DNA of 64,000 nt. Origin: Cephalotus follicularis (Eukaryota > Streptophyta > Magnoliopsida > Oxalidales > Cephalotaceae). The stretch's first letter is position 1; each line of letters opens with the position of its first letter. The notes under the pieces are model-generated. The model had not been told where the DNA came from, did no database searches, and saw only the letters and a program-made list of their open reading frames with translations. Below, piece after piece: positions 1 through 11,245 of the stretch. The translations under genes and the position numbers were made by a program. Location of the stretch: NCBI GenBank assembly GCA_001972305.1, contig BDDD01002852.1, positions 124,001 to 188,000 of the forward strand. Direction: 5' to 3'.

Positions 1-832
1 ATAACTGTGGAGGCCAAGCTAACCGATACGCAACTGTGCCAACCCTCTCCAGAACTTCAAATGGTCCTATAAACTGAGGACTCAACTTTCCTTTCAATCC
101 AAACCGCCGGACGCCTTTCCAAGGTGAAACTTTTAAGAACACATGTTCACCTACTTTGAACTCCAAATCCTTTCGATGTTTGTCTGCATAACTTTTCTGT
201 CGAGATTGAGCTGTCTTCAATCTCTCCCTTGCGATCGCCACTTTCTCAGTAGTGATTCGTACTAGCTCGGGTCCCTCGATAACTCTTTCTCCAACTTCAT
301 CCCAGCATGTCAGAGCTCTACATTTCCTCCCATAGAGAGCTTCAAACGGAGCCATACGAATACTAGCATGCCAACTGTTATTGTAGGCGAACTCCACTAG
401 ACTCAAATACTCATCCCAGCTCACAGTCCAGTCCAAAGAACAAGACCTCAATATATCTCCTAAGGTCTGAATGGTCCTCTCGATCTGCCTATCTGTCTGT
501 GGATGGAAAGCTGTACTGAAATTTAGTCTAGTACCCCAAGATTTCTGAAATCCTTTCCAAAACCGTGAAGTGAAACGGGGATCCCTATCCGAAACAATAG
601 ACATAGGAGTCCCATGCAGTCTCACAATCTCCCGCTGGAAAACCTCCGCCAAACGGTCCATAGAAAAATCCTCTCGGATTGCCAAGAAATGAGCTGATTT
701 GGTCAACCGATCCACAACAACCCAAATAGCATCGTTTCTTCTATAAGTTCTCGGCAAACCTGTAACAAAATCCATCGGAATACTCTCCCATTTCCATACT
801 GGAACTTCTAAGGGCTGTAACAAACCACTAGC
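1..832 (-). pseudogene. pol: E1 integrase catalytic core and C-terminal part
   Basis: Translated on the minus strand, this stretch carries recognisable pieces of the chromovirus integrase core, including the region with [10 protein letters not shown]-like and SWDEYLSLVEFAYNN-like sequence, and near the left edge the segment leading to the chromodomain (VAYRLAWPPQLS). The same bases recur at 7505-7546, where the E0 copy continues into its chromodomain. The region is decayed. Confidence 0.75.
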
Positions 833-1315
833 TCACTGGTGTTCGATCTTATCATGCTGACAGACCAAACACTTCCCGACAAACTCTGCTACATCCCTCT
901 TCATTCCGCTCCACCAGAAATTTTCCTTCAAGTCCCTATACATTTTCGTAGAACCCGGATGTATAGAGAACGGAGAGCTATGCGCTTCAGATAAAACAAC
1001 ATCTCTGATAGAATTATCTGCCGGAACACACAACCGACTACCCAACCAGATCACTCCATGCTCATGCACACGGAACTCTGACTGTTTACCCTTTTCAACA
1101 TTCTGAACCAAGGCCGAAAGTTCACCGTCATCATTTTGAGCTGCCTTAATTCGAGATTTAAGGGTAGGTTCCATACTAATGCCAGCCATATATCCATCCG
1201 AACCCCGAACAAACAGATTCAAATCCAATCGCTCCATGTCTGCTATCAAATGCGACTGAGTAACCAAAGCCGCCACACTCCCAGAACTCTTCCTACTCAG
1301 AGCATCAACTACCAC
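833..1315 (-). pseudogene. pol: E1 integrase N-terminal zinc-binding part
   Basis: The peptide starts with [11 protein letters not shown], the typical end of the Ty3 RNase H, and ends with HPGSTKMYRDLKENFWW followed by CLVCQHDKIEHQ, which matches the HHCC zinc-binding domain of Ty3 integrases (H..H..CLVC). In an intact element this domain helps the integrase bind the LTR ends. It sits directly between RNase H and the integrase core, as expected. Confidence 0.88.
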
Positions 1316-1860
1316 GTTTTCTTACCGGGGTGGTACTGAATATTCAAATCGTAATCTTTCAAAAGCTCCAACCAACGTCTCTGACGCATATTCAACTCCT
1401 TTTGCGTGAAGATGTACTTGAGACTCTTATGATCGGTAAAGACGTCACAAGTTTCTCCATACAAGTAGTGCCTCAAAATATTCAATGCAAACACAACTGC
1501 CGCCAACTCAAGATCATGCGTAGGGTAATTCAAATCATAAGGCTTCAACTGTCTCAAAGCATATGCTATCACATGACCATGCTGCATCAGAACACAACCC
1601 AAACCCTTTTTAGAAGCATCACTATAAATCTGGTATCCTCCCGACCCAGATGGCAAACGAAGAATCGGTGCAGATACAAGACCGTTCTTTAGCTTCTCGA
1701 AACTTGCTTCCCGTTCATCATTCCACACAAACTTTGCTCCCTTCCTCATAAGCTGAGTCAGTGGCAAGGCTATAGAGGAAAAGCCTTCCACGAACCGCCT
1801 ATAGTACCAAGCTAAACCCAAAAAGCTCCTAACTTCCGATACTGTAGTAGGTCTCGCCAT
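1309..1860 (-). pseudogene. pol: E1 RNase H domain
   Basis: This part contains [48 protein letters not shown] and [12 protein letters not shown], the standard landmarks of Ty3 RNase H, with the catalytic Asp of YSDAS, Glu of DLELAA and Asp of FTDHKS all visible. In the family this domain degrades the RNA strand of the RNA-DNA hybrid during reverse transcription. The N-terminal residues ([20 protein letters not shown]) belong to the RT connection region. Confidence 0.92.
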
Positions 1861-3077
1861 TTAGTAATAGCTTCAACCTTAGAAGCATCCACAGAAATCC
1901 CTTCCGCTGAAATCACATGGCCTAGAAACGCCACCTGTTGCAACCAGAACTCACATTTCGAAAACTTTGCATTTAGCTGATTCTTCCTCAGAATACCAAG
2001 CACTATTCGAAGTTGCTCTTCATGTTCCTCCTTCGATTTCGAATACACAAGGATATCATTGATGAACACAATCCCAAAGCGATCCAGAAACTCATGAAAA
2101 ACCCGATTCATTAGGTCAATGAAAACTGCTGGTGCATTTGTAAGCCCAAACGGCATCACCAGAAATTCATAATGCCCATACCGTGTGCGGAAAGCGGTCT
2201 TAGGCACATCTTCATCTTTTATCCGCAACTGATGATATCCAGACCTCAAATCGATCTTAGAAAAATACTGTGCACCTTGGAGTTGATCAAACAGGTCATC
2301 AATCCTAGGCAACGGGTATTTATTTCGAACAGTGATTCGATTCAGTTCTCTGTAGTCAATACACAATCTCATAGATCCGTCTTTCTTCTTCACAAACAAA
2401 ACCGGAGCTCCCCACGGTGAAACACTTGGCCGGATAAAACCCCGATCTAACAACTCTTGCAACTGCTCTTTCAGCTCTTGCAATTCAAGCGGTGCCATCC
2501 TATAAGGTTCTTTAGATATAGGTGCTGCCCCAGGAATGACTTCGATGGTAAACTCCACTTCCCGTTGCGGTGGCAAACCCGGTAACTCCTCCGAAAACAC
2601 ATCAGAAAACTCTCTAACCACAGGATAATCTTCAAGGCGAGGCTCGGCCCTTGAGACATCCTTCACAACAGCCAGAAACCCTTCGACGCCCTTAGCTACC
2701 AACTTCTGAGCTTTCATAACTGATATGATCTTGACATCTTTCATAGGCCGCGAACCCTGATAAATAAAATCAGGTCGCTCCACATCTCCGAATAGAATCC
2801 TCTGAGCATGACAATCAATCGTAGCCCGATGGCGCTCCAACAAATCCATCCCCAAAATCATATCGAAATCATACATATCCATAGGAAAAAGATTCGCATC
2901 ACGAATCCAATCATCAAAAACAATAGGGCAAGCATAAAAACACTCAGATATCACAACAGATGTCCCCATAGGGGTAGAAAGAACCAAAGCAGGATCAAAC
3001 AACTGCGAAGGCATACCAAGATGCCGGACAAAAGACCTCGCCACAACCGAGTGTGTCGATCCAGTATCATATAACAC
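1812..3077 (-). pseudogene. pol: E1 protease and reverse transcriptase
   Basis: The start carries the aspartic protease motif ([11 protein letters not shown]) and later [20 protein letters not shown], the second protease landmark. It then runs into [94 protein letters not shown] and the region equivalent to the YxDD active site ([10 protein letters not shown]). About 420 residues is normal for this part of the polyprotein. Close relatives in the window are E2 and E3. Confidence 0.93.
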
Positions 3078-3161
3078 ATAAGCTCTACGGTTACGAACAG
3101 AAATAAAACCCGAAACCGTACCTGGAGCATTAGCTGCCTGATGAGCTATAATTGCAAAGAC

Positions 3162-3563
3162 TCAGCCTCCCACATTGCGCTGCCCAACATTCGCACCATT
3201 ACCCTTCCTTTCCTTAGCACGAGGATCCTGACAATCCTTCGTGAAGTGTCCCATCTGCCCATACACAAAACAGGCCCCACTGACTTTATAACAGGTACCG
3301 ACAGGATGATACCTACCACAAGCATCACACCTAGCAATCTGAACATCGAGGTTACCCCCATCAGCTCCCTGTGCATTCTTCGGATCGTTTCCCTGCTGAC
3401 GTTGTTGATTACCATCTTTGTTCTGCTTGTGATCTTTCTTATGTTGATTAAGTCCTTTGCCCCTGTTCCAAGAACTGCCTTGACCCTTGTTCTGCTGTCC
3501 AGAACCTTGTTCATTCCTATTCCGCTTCTTATCTCCTTCCAGAGGAGCTGCCTGAAAATCCAA
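3162..3563 (-). pseudogene. gag: E1 Gag nucleocapsid part with zinc knuckle
   Basis: A Q/N/K/G-rich linker (NEQGSGQQNKGQGSSWNRGK) is followed by CDACGRYHPVGTCYKVSG and CFVYGQMGHFTKDCQ, the paired CCHC-type knuckle arrangement of Tekay/Del Gag proteins. This domain packages the RNA in intact relatives. It lies directly upstream of the protease, as expected. Confidence 0.85.
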
Positions 3564-3628
3564 TCTCTCTAATTCAATATTTTTCGCGGCATTAGCAACT
3601 TCGGCAACCTCCGCAAACCTGGAATTGA

Positions 3629-4231
3629 TCAGCTTTCCCTAAGCTGGTAATGCAGCTTCCACTTAAACTTTTCAGCTTGCTCTGATGCTGACCCCGCCAC
3701 GGATCCAGCAAACCCAGCCAATCTAGTGAAACTGGCCAAGAACTCTGAAACCGTCTCTCCATCTTTCTGCCTGGTGTTTACGAACTCTCTAGCATAGGAC
3801 TCCTTATCAGCAGTGGGCAAATACTGCTAATAGAAGACATCCCAGAACTCAAACCATCACAGAGCATCTGCATAACCTCCACCCTTAGCTGAATTCAGAG
3901 TATTCCACCATTTCTGGGCGTCTCCTTCAAGTTTGTAAGCCGCCAACCTTACCTTCTGCTGATCATCACACCTCAGAACATTAAAGATCTTCTCCATGTG
4001 TGCTATCCAATGTCCAGCTTCCACCGGAGTCACAGCCGAACTGAAAGACTGTGGCCTCTGTTTCTGGAACCGCTCAAGCCAAACATGAGTAGGTGTGCCA
4101 TGCCCATCCTCAGCTTCCATATCCCTCTGAACCTCTACCAGAGCATTCTCCTCGACAACTTTTTCCCGATTCTGTTGTTGCATAACACGATTCACCTCCT
4201 GAGCAACTGCTTGACGAACCAACTCTTCCAC
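3629..4231 (-). pseudogene. gag: E1 Gag capsid-like part
   Basis: The N-terminal part (MEELVRQAVAQEVNRVMQQQ) and the segment with WIAHMEKIFNVLRCDDQQKV, LAAYKLEGDAQKWWNTL match the retrotransposon Gag core of chromoviruses. A following stretch (YAREFVNTRQKDGETVSEFL) matches the end of the same domain. The coding region is broken but the family assignment is clear. Confidence 0.82.
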
Positions 4232-4463
4232 TTAAGGCTCGTTTCTAGCTTCATTTCGAGCCCCAGCTGGTGCAGTTCTCTGAGGAGTGTTTCTTGTGCG
4301 TACCATCTACGAAAGAAAGCGAAACACGTGATATCAAACCGAAACACAAAAATCTAAAGAGAAACATATTAGAAAGGCCGAAAACATAACAGAACAACCC
4401 TAACCCAAGTCTACCCAAGCTCACAGGTCAAACCTAGTTAGGTCTTCTAAGGAACAAAGCCTA

Positions 4464-4476
4464 TTCTCTTATACCA
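4464..4476 (-). other. E1 primer-binding site, initiator-Met-tRNA type
   Basis: Read on the minus strand the bases are TGGTATAAGAGAA, five bases downstream of the LTR end. This resembles the TGGTATCAGAGC primer site complementary to the 3' end of plant initiator Met tRNA, which Tekay-type elements use. The same site is seen in E2, E3, E5 and S1 in this window. Confidence 0.7.
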
Positions 4477-5882
4477 TAAACTGTAACACCCCCGAGATGT
4501 GGGAGTCGCCACAGTGCATAATACCGAAACTAAACAGGACATATCATATTAAACGTTCATCTTTATTAAAAACGTGATGGTTTAAAGCATAACCAAAACA
4601 TATAAAAATATGATCAAAACTGAAACTTATTCAAAATGAGAAGTCATAAACAGAAATAACACATTGTTTAATAAATGGTTCCACTATGACCATATAAACA
4701 TAAAGGGATCTACTATAAGACGATCCTCAGACATATGGGAGTCACTCTCATCACACATTGCCCCTTTGCTACTGATAACCTGCCCCATGGAAACAAAAAT
4801 GCGGCTGAGCAAACCTCAGTACGGATATAGAATATAAAACAGTAAACAATATTTTAAAGCAGGAAGATTTCCAAAAGTACATTAAAACTGAAATCTTAAG
4901 CAATAAAATAATTTAAACATGTTTTATAAATGCCCACAGCAAAACATATAAACCAAGTTCATAACTTGAAACCATAAAGTGTACCTTTCCAAAACATAGG
5001 ATCAATAAACTGAGCACCAAAACCCAAAACATATCATATAGTAGCAAGGGGTTCGCGACACCCACGTTGCCAAATGAAATTACAGTATACGGCACTACAC
5101 ATACAATTCCCATATCCCAAAACATATCCCAATAACATATGACTAGGATCGATCCATAAGCCTCTATCCCAAATCCGATCTACGGATATCCCAGAGAGAC
5201 GCCGTAAACTAATCACACCGTTACGGAAAGTATCATGCCCCCGTGCCACGCTCACAGCATGCCTATGGTACCCCCGTAGGTGGTTATAGAAAAAGCTCAG
5301 TATTTCACCATTTCCAAAAAAACATGATTTCATCAAATCCTTTTAAAATAAAAACGTTTCCCAAACCATTACCATAAATCGTACTCAAACGATATAGTTT
5401 CACATACTTTCATAATCAGAAAAATCAACTCAATTAATTTCACAATAAATAGGTGATTGCATATCATTTCGTAAATACATCATAACTGGTTTCATAAAGT
5501 CAGAATATTTACTTCATAAAATATCAAACGACTTTATTTCCAAAAACCCAAATATACGGAATTCATAAACCAAATGGAAGCATATTCATAAAACCGAGTG
5601 ATAACAAAACTAGAATCTGTATTTAATCTCACACAGAACTGAAACAGTAAGAATTTGTCAAGGAACGAAGAATCCGTACCTTGTGTGATCACAGATAAGC
5701 TTATAAATAACCGGTAAATTTTATTTTGCTTCACGTAGCTCAATAATATAAACAACATAACAGTGTTCAAATAAGGGCCTACAATTCATTTTGAGCGTAA
5801 AACAGAATCATAAAGATGTTTAGAAATAGACCCGGATCATCGGAAGAATAAACGGATGAAAACAGAAAACTACAGGACATTC

Positions 5883-6046
5883 CAGTCGACTGTTTGAAGA
5901 ATCCAGTCGACTAACAATGGGTGGCAGTCGACTACACAACAGGGCCAGTCGACTACTCAACCAGGACTTGCAGACAGTCGACTGGATCAGGGGTCCAGTC
6001 GACCACTCAACTAGACAGTCGACTAGTTCATATGGGCAGTCGACTG
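5883..6046. repeat. 21-bp-phased AGTCGACT array in E1 LTR
   Basis: Eight copies of the palindromic motif (C)AGTCGACT(G) begin at 5884, 5905, 5926, 5947, 5976, 5997, 6017 and 6038. The steps are 21, 21, 21, 29, 21, 20 and 21 bp. The bases between the motifs are not conserved, so this is not a simple tandem duplication. Open frames through the array (for example around 5917-6162) give heptapeptide-like repeats and are not genes. Confidence 0.9.
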
Positions 6047-6838
6047 TTCTGGGTATCAGAACAGCAGTTCAGTGCAGTTTGTGCAATTTTAGCAACCAAG
6101 ACTTGGATTTTTTGACACTAGAAGGATACCAACATGTAAAACAACTTCATATGACATGTTAAACATTGTTACAACACAAAATTCGACATAAGCATGTTGA
6201 CAGAAAATTCTTTCAATGTGACAGAGACTTTAAACCATTGCATACTAAAATTTAATCCAATTATGTCCACTATCACCATTACATGCATCAAGCCAGATTG
6301 TATATCGATTCCTAGATGTCTACAGATGGCTGCTAACACAGAGTTACTTGACAGATGAACAAGGATGCCGAAACCATAATTAAGTTCATCTCTAGCAACC
6401 AAAGTTCATAGTTTTGATGACAATGATCCAAAAACAAATCGCTAAGGCATAACAATGTAGAAAACCAACCTGTTGGATGTCAAAAACGATTGCAGGAACA
6501 CCAAAACGAATGACACAATAGCTGATCAAAAACAAAAAGAAAGGAAGACATAAAAATTCAAGCCTGCCAACAATACCAATATTGCCAAGAACTATTCCTA
6601 AGTAGAAATCATGAAGAACTAACCTGTTTAATGAAGCAAGAACACAAAGAAGACAGTGACTCTTCCAATGGCAGGTTCGGCAGCAAGGAGATATGGCAGA
6701 AACGAAGGCTTGACATACATATATAGCAACGTAATCCAAAACGGAAAAGAAGAGGAAATTGGGGAAAGAATAAGGAAACAATAAAACAAAATCATATTGA
6801 TATGGAAGGAGGGGATTATTGCCGTGTAAAAATTATGA

Positions 6839-6910
6839 TGGAAGGAGAGAATTCGAGAGAGAGAGTTTGAGAGAGAGAGATGTCGTGAGAGGGAGAGGGA
6901 GAGTTTGAAA
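6839..6910. repeat. GA-rich low-complexity tract in E1 LTR
   Basis: The plus strand reads as runs of GAGAGA interrupted by TTT and ATGTCGT. As minus-strand CT repeats this would lie about 280-350 bp into the LTR, a position where plant LTRs and gene leaders often have CT-rich transcribed sequence. Confidence 0.75.
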
Positions 6911-7185
6911 GAAAAGGAAATAAAAAGGAAAAGGAAAAATAAAGAATAGGAAAGAAATAAATTAAAATGTGGTATTTTAAAAAGGTTTTTATTTATTTAT
7001 TTGATTAGTGGATTAATAATAATATTATACTAATTTACCAAAGCCCAAATTCCATACTAACAAACCCAAAATTAAGGCTGGTATCAATCAGCCCAAAAAC
7101 GTAAGCCCAACATAAAATGGACAAATACATAAACGAAACAAATAAAACCCGTAAGAAAATACGTACAGGTAAGCAGGGTATTACA

Positions 7186-7546
7186 TCCACCCCCCCTAAA
7201 AAGAAGATTTCATCCCGAAATCTAAACATACACATACCTTAAACGAACAAACGAGGGTATCATTCCCGAATGTGTTCCTCCATCTCCCAAGTAGCCTCAC
7301 GTTCGGGATGGTTCCTCCATAACACTTTCACAAATGGAACGGTCTTGCTACGCATAACCCACTCCTGTAGATCCAAAATAGCCTCCGCCTCCTCATCATA
7401 AGATAAATCCTCCCGAATGCTGTCCAAAGGATAATGGACCACGTGTAGGGGATGATACTGATAACCCCTCAACAAGGACACATGGAACACATCATGAACA
7501 TGAGATAACTGTGGAGGCCAAGCTAACCGATAAGCAACTGTGCCAA
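7186..7546 (-). mobile_element. pol: E0: 3' end of a second Tekay-type internal region, with chromodomain
   Basis: A polypurine tract (minus strand TTTAGGGGGGGTGGA, 7200-7186) abuts the LTR start. To its right, minus-strand coding reads VAYRLAWPPQLSHVHDVFHV, SLLRGYQYHPLHVV, DLSYDEEAEAILDLQEWVMR, then TVPFVKVLWRNHPEREATWE, a chromodomain at the C-terminus of integrase. In relatives this domain steers integration to heterochromatin. The segment stops at 7546, where it meets an LTR piece of the E2 family. The repeat of 7505-7546 at position 1 shows that E0 and E1 are the same family. Confidence 0.88.
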
Positions 7547-7999
7547 CCTTCTCTCTTTTCCTTCTCTCTCTCAAATGCACCTCTCCTCACTTTTCTCTTC
7601 TGTTTTTGCAGGTTGCAGGTCTGCAAATCTTGCAAAAGGAATAGTGGGCATGTAAGGCTCTCCCCTTGCATGTTATGGCAGGTGGTGACACGCATCCCTC
7701 ATGCATGCCACGATTAGCACACTTGTCATCCTTGTCTCTGCGCATGCCATATGCCTGTTCTGTACCATTCCAGTTGACTGTCACCCCACGCGTCAGACAG
7801 TCCACTGTTACCCTGTGACAGTCGGTTGTTTGAGCTGATTTTAGGGTTCCTTATGTTTGTTTTACCAATTTGTATTTCAACCAACCCAAGCATTCACTAA
7901 CCACAATTACTATGATAATTGGACATATAATATCAATTAAAATGTATACTTTATTTAAAATTGGAGCAACATACATTAATTGAAATTGCTTTTATTGTA
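7547..7999 (-). repeat. Inverted LTR fragment of the E2 family
   Basis: The reverse complement of this stretch aligns to the first about 450 bp of E2's 3' LTR (19346-19790). Shared landmarks are the LTR start (TACAATAA here, TGTAATAA there), TTCAATTAATGT, TAATTGGACAT, CCTGTGACA near a degenerate GTCGAC motif, and TTTTGCAGGTTGCAGGT. The LTR's outer end falls exactly at E2's primer site. The fragment is inverted relative to both E2's internal region and E2's 3' LTR. Confidence 0.85.
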
Positions 8000-8009
8000 G
8001 TATAAGAGC
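7998..8009 (+). other. E2 primer-binding site, degenerate
   Basis: TAGTATAAGAGC aligns with TGGTATCAAAGC of E3 (24733-24744). The roughly 100 bases that follow, up to the gag start, also align between E2 and E3 (for example TTGTTTCCTAATGATTATGT against ATGTTTCCTCGAGAGAACTA and a shared TATAGGAA before the ATG). This anchors the 5' end of the internal region. Confidence 0.65.
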
Positions 8010-8100
8010 TTATTTTTAAATACGATATCACTGGGATAAGTTTCTGGGTAATTAAGTGAATTGTTTCCTAATGATTATGTCATTCCATATAGGAAACAGA

Positions 8101-9200
8101 ATGGATCTACGAAGAGGTAGAAGAGGAAGGCATAGAGCTGACGAAGGAGTCAATGCACCGCTAGTGCATGAAAATGATCCGCAGCAAATGAAGGAGTGAA
8201 TATTCCTCCAGTGCAAGAAGAGAGGAGTAATTTTGACAACATGGCTGACCTCTTCCAGCAGCAGATGCAAGACAATGATGCGAACATGGAACATATATGA
8301 CAGATGTACGAGGCTAACCGGGCCTAACAGCATGCTCCTGAAGCTTGTCATACCGGTGGATTTGGCAGAGATTTGGAGTGGTTCATGAGATAGAATCCTC
8401 CGATATTCAATGGTGAGCTGAATGCTACCGTGGCTGAACAGTGGATTAGAGATCTGGAGAAAATATTTGCTGCCTTAGAACGTACTGATGAACATAAACT
8501 CAACTTTGCTATATACCGCTTATGGGGCAAGGCTACCTATTGGTGGGAGATGACTGAAGCAAAGTGGGAATCTCGTGCGCTTGACAGGACTTGGGACATA
8601 TTTCAGTCTGAGTTCTCTACAGCTTATGTTCCATAGATGGAATGTGACCGGAGGGAGACCGAGTTAATGGAGTTATGTTAAGGGGATATGACAGTAGCTC
8701 AGTACCAGACTAGATTTGTGGAGTTGGCAAGGCATACACCCTATCTTGTGGAGGGTGAATCGAGCAAGATCAGAAGGTTCCTAAAAGGACTTTGACCTGA
8801 CATTAGATCTAAACTGTTAATGTTACAGCTAACTTCTTTTGTAGATATTGATGAAAGGGCGAGAATTCTGGAGGCCGACGCTAATGAAAGGAGAGTGGAG
8901 TGGTCTCGTGCTAATCAATCGATGCTTGCACAATCACAAGGGCAGGGGAGTAATAATCCTGCCAAATCGTCAAAGTCTGGTAACCGGGGTCAAGGAGGTT
9001 CTCGACGCAGTCATTCACAATCAAGGACTCCTAATCAAAACAGTCAACAAAATTTGGGTGGATGTACTTTTTGTGGTCGCCAGAACCATGATGAGACTGA
9101 GTGCTGGAAAAAGATGGGGAAATGCTTGAGGTGTGGTTCACAAGAACATATGTTGAATGGTTGTCCAATGATGAGGGATCAAGCATGCGGCCAACAGGGA
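8101..9200 (+). pseudogene. gag: E2 gag
   Basis: The start ATG at 8101 (MDLRRGRRGRHRADEG) matches the E3 Gag start (MDGRRRRARHRA). Capsid-core landmarks are AEQWIRDLEKIFAALERTDE, FAIYRLWGKATYWWEMTEAK. Two knuckles follow, CTFCGRQNHDETEC and CLRCGSQEHMLNGC, near 9064-9165. The region is broken. Confidence 0.87.
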
Positions 9201-9786
9201 AGTGCTGGTGCGAGTGGTAGTGTTGCGGCTGCTCAACCGCGAAAGGATACCGAAAAAGGGTTTGTGAAAGGTAGGGTCTACACCTTATCTAGAGATGATG
9301 TGCCAGAATCTACTACTGTTGTCGGAGGTACCATTTTTATATCTGGCATACTAGCTCATGTCTTGATTGATCCTGGTGCGACACATTCATTCATTTCATC
9401 TGAATTTGCTTGCAACTTGCATGGTGTGTCTTCTAGTTTACCATATGTGTTGGAGGTGAGTACTCCAGCGGGTAGTTGTCTTTTGTCTGATACTATAATG
9501 AAAAATTGTGAGATCATGGTAGCTAGGATTTAGTTATCTGCTGACTTGTTAGTGTTGCCTATCCGGGATTTTGATGTAATCTTGGGTATGGACTGGCTGT
9601 ATGCTCATCATGCTTGTGTTGATTGCTATAACAAGATGATGACATTTTATCTTCGAGATGGGACTGAGTACAAGTTCATCGGAGAGAAGAATGTTTCTGC
9701 TCCAATCATTTCGTATGCTCGAGCACAGAAGTATCTCAAACAAGGATGTGAAGGCTATTTGGCGTATGTGATTGATCATACGAAAG
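9201..9786 (+). pseudogene. pol: E2 protease region
   Basis: FVKGRVYTLSRDDVPESTTV leads into the aspartic protease motif HVLIDPGATHSFIS near 9357-9398, and DFDVILGMDWLYAHHACVDC follows near 9569-9628. The sequence is colinear with E3. It stops at 9786, where the E4 target duplication begins; the E2 reading resumes at 16411 with [13 protein letters not shown]. Confidence 0.86.
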
Positions 9787-9791
9787 GTACG
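9787..9791. repeat. Target-site duplication GTACG, left copy (E4)
   Basis: GTACG at 9787-9791 is repeated at 16406-16410. The intervening element starts TG (9792) and ends CA (16405), and the flanks are adjacent parts of E2's protease-RT region. This defines E4's boundaries. Confidence 0.92.
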
Positions 9792-11107
9792 TGTTCACTG
9801 TAAATGAATGTTTTAAAATTTATAGCCGCAAGTACACGGATCATGCAGTAACGGGTCAAACGCAGGAAAATGATAAACTAGTTGTAATCCATCCAACCTA
9901 GGCGAAGTATACCAAATTTGAAATAAACTATCAAAAACTACTCCTAATTATGCAAAATAAAATAAATAATCAAAACAGGAAATTAAGAGTTCGATAGTTA
10001 AAAACATTGAATTCAAAATACCAAGAAATAAAGCATGCAATTTTAAAACTAATCAAAACAATTAATAAAAGTGAAGAAAATATATAATCAAGAAACGGTT
10101 TTAGGGTATAGAAACTCACCGTAGATTGTATTGAACAATTCCATTTAATTTGAACGATCATACCTTGATAATCAGTGACAGCTAGGTCGATACGGAGTGC
10201 GACAGTGATGACAAGACGTATGAGTAGACATGCTAGGTATATATGAAGTACGGCAACGGCGGAAAGACATATGAGTAGACATGCTAGGTCTATACAAAGT
10301 GTGTTCGTTGTTGGCAAATCGTATGAGTAGACTCCATTGATTGAATTAAGCACCATTTATTCACCAACTTTCAGCTTCACCGACAAGATGTTTGTGGATT
10401 TTAATAAGACAGACAAAGTGTGTGTGAAGGCAGAAATATTGAAGAACAAATCAAATATTCAAGGACTTTTATTGATGGAATTGAAACAATAACAATCTAG
10501 GCTTTGTTCTAACCCCAAAACCTTGAAAAGTTTAGCTACTAAGCAATGTGAAACAAAACTAAATTGACAAAAGAAATTAGGGTTTCTACTAGCCTCTACA
10601 CACTTGATTTGGCCGACATTACATTGTTTTTATACTACAAAACTGATCAAAAACGGAAATAAAGCAATTTTAGTTACAAAATCTGGCAAAAAATCTATCT
10701 TTCTATTTCTGCTGCAGAAGAAGACGTCGATCCCTAACAAAAGATGTCAATGTCTTTTGGTAAAAATCGCGTTTTACCGAGATGCGCTTGAAAGACATCG
10801 ATCCCTAAGCAGAAAGATGTAGATCCCTTTTGGTCCAAAAGTTACAGGTCGAATTTGCACAAAGACGTCGATCCCTTTGATGAAAGGCGTCAATCCCTTT
10901 CTCATAGCGCTTGAAGGTAAGTTGCAACTATAGACACACACACATATACGCAAGAACATCAATTCCTTGTCCTCCTCTTCCATAAAATCTTATGAAACTT
11001 TGAAAACACACAAGATCGGTCTTTTTATTCATTTATCATTTTAATTTTCGCACAAAACTCCTACTTTGAGATGCATTCCTTCCTTTTTCCTTGAACTTCG
11101 GTCTACA
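9792..11107 (-). repeat. E4 left (3') LTR region
   Basis: It begins at the TG beside the target duplication. The portion 10431-10925 matches 15607-16110 of the right LTR closely. The stretch 10926-11107, up to the polypurine tract, has no clear counterpart in the right LTR, so the inner boundary is uncertain. The left part (9792-10430) is AT-rich with no coding signal. Confidence 0.7.
10721..10900. repeat. GACGTCGATCCC-type array in E4 left LTR
   Basis: Degenerate copies of (A)GACGTCGATCCCTT have their core C at about 10725, 10745, 10796, 10818, 10866 and 10888, with a GGTCGA at 10847. Steps are about 20, 51, 22, 29, 19 and 22 bp. The pattern is the same as in the right LTR (15899-16195), where the copies are better preserved. 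Confidence 0.8.
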
Positions 11108-11120
11108 CCCCCCCATACTT
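11108..11120 (-). other. E4 polypurine tract
   Basis: On the minus strand AAGTATGGGGGGG precedes TGTAGACCG. A G-run just after the integrase end is the expected plus-strand primer of Ty3 elements. Because the adjoining sequence does not match the other LTR's start, this could also be an internal polypurine tract. Confidence 0.6.
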
Positions 11121-11245
11121 AAATCTCGCATTGTCCTCAATGCACTAGAAACAAACTAAAGAAAAGAAAGATACATGATCACACACAAATATAAGAAGCA
11201 ATGCAATAAAATAAAGAACAAAGGGGTAGGGTTTACCGAATATGA

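Larger units (their letters stand above)
1..7185 (-). mobile_element. E1: Tekay/Del-type Ty3 chromovirus, left part outside window
   Basis: A minus-strand Ty3/gypsy element. Reading leftward from 7185 come the 5' LTR (7185-4482), a primer site (4476-4464), gag (4231-3162), protease-RT (3077-1812), RNase H (1860-1309) and integrase (1315 to the left edge). Domain order and the RT and zinc-knuckle sequences fit the Tekay/Del chromoviruses. The window begins inside the C-terminal part of integrase; the chromodomain and left LTR must lie outside. It is broken, with about six or more breaks in the coding region. Confidence 0.9.
4482..7185 (-). repeat. LTR of E1/E0 (2.7 kb)
   Basis: On the minus strand the LTR starts TGTAATACCC at 7185 and ends GGGGTGTTACA at 4482. 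It is preceded by a polypurine tract (7186-7200) that belongs to E0 and followed by the E1 primer site. The LTR holds the 21-bp GTCGAC array at 5883-6046 and a GA-rich stretch at 6839-6910. A donor-like ACAG|GTTAGT (minus strand, near 6623-6618) and a CAG acceptor-like site (near 4780) are candidates for an LTR-internal intron, but this is inference. Confidence 0.85.

Noticed and set aside
5883-6046. CRISPR-like array of short repeats
   Set aside because: The repeat is only about 10 bp with an 11-bp variable spacer, the sequence is plant retrotransposon LTR, and there are no cas genes.
7492-7805. Possible small genes at the E0/E2 junction
   Set aside because: The frames cross a junction between two unrelated repeat pieces and encode nothing recognisable.
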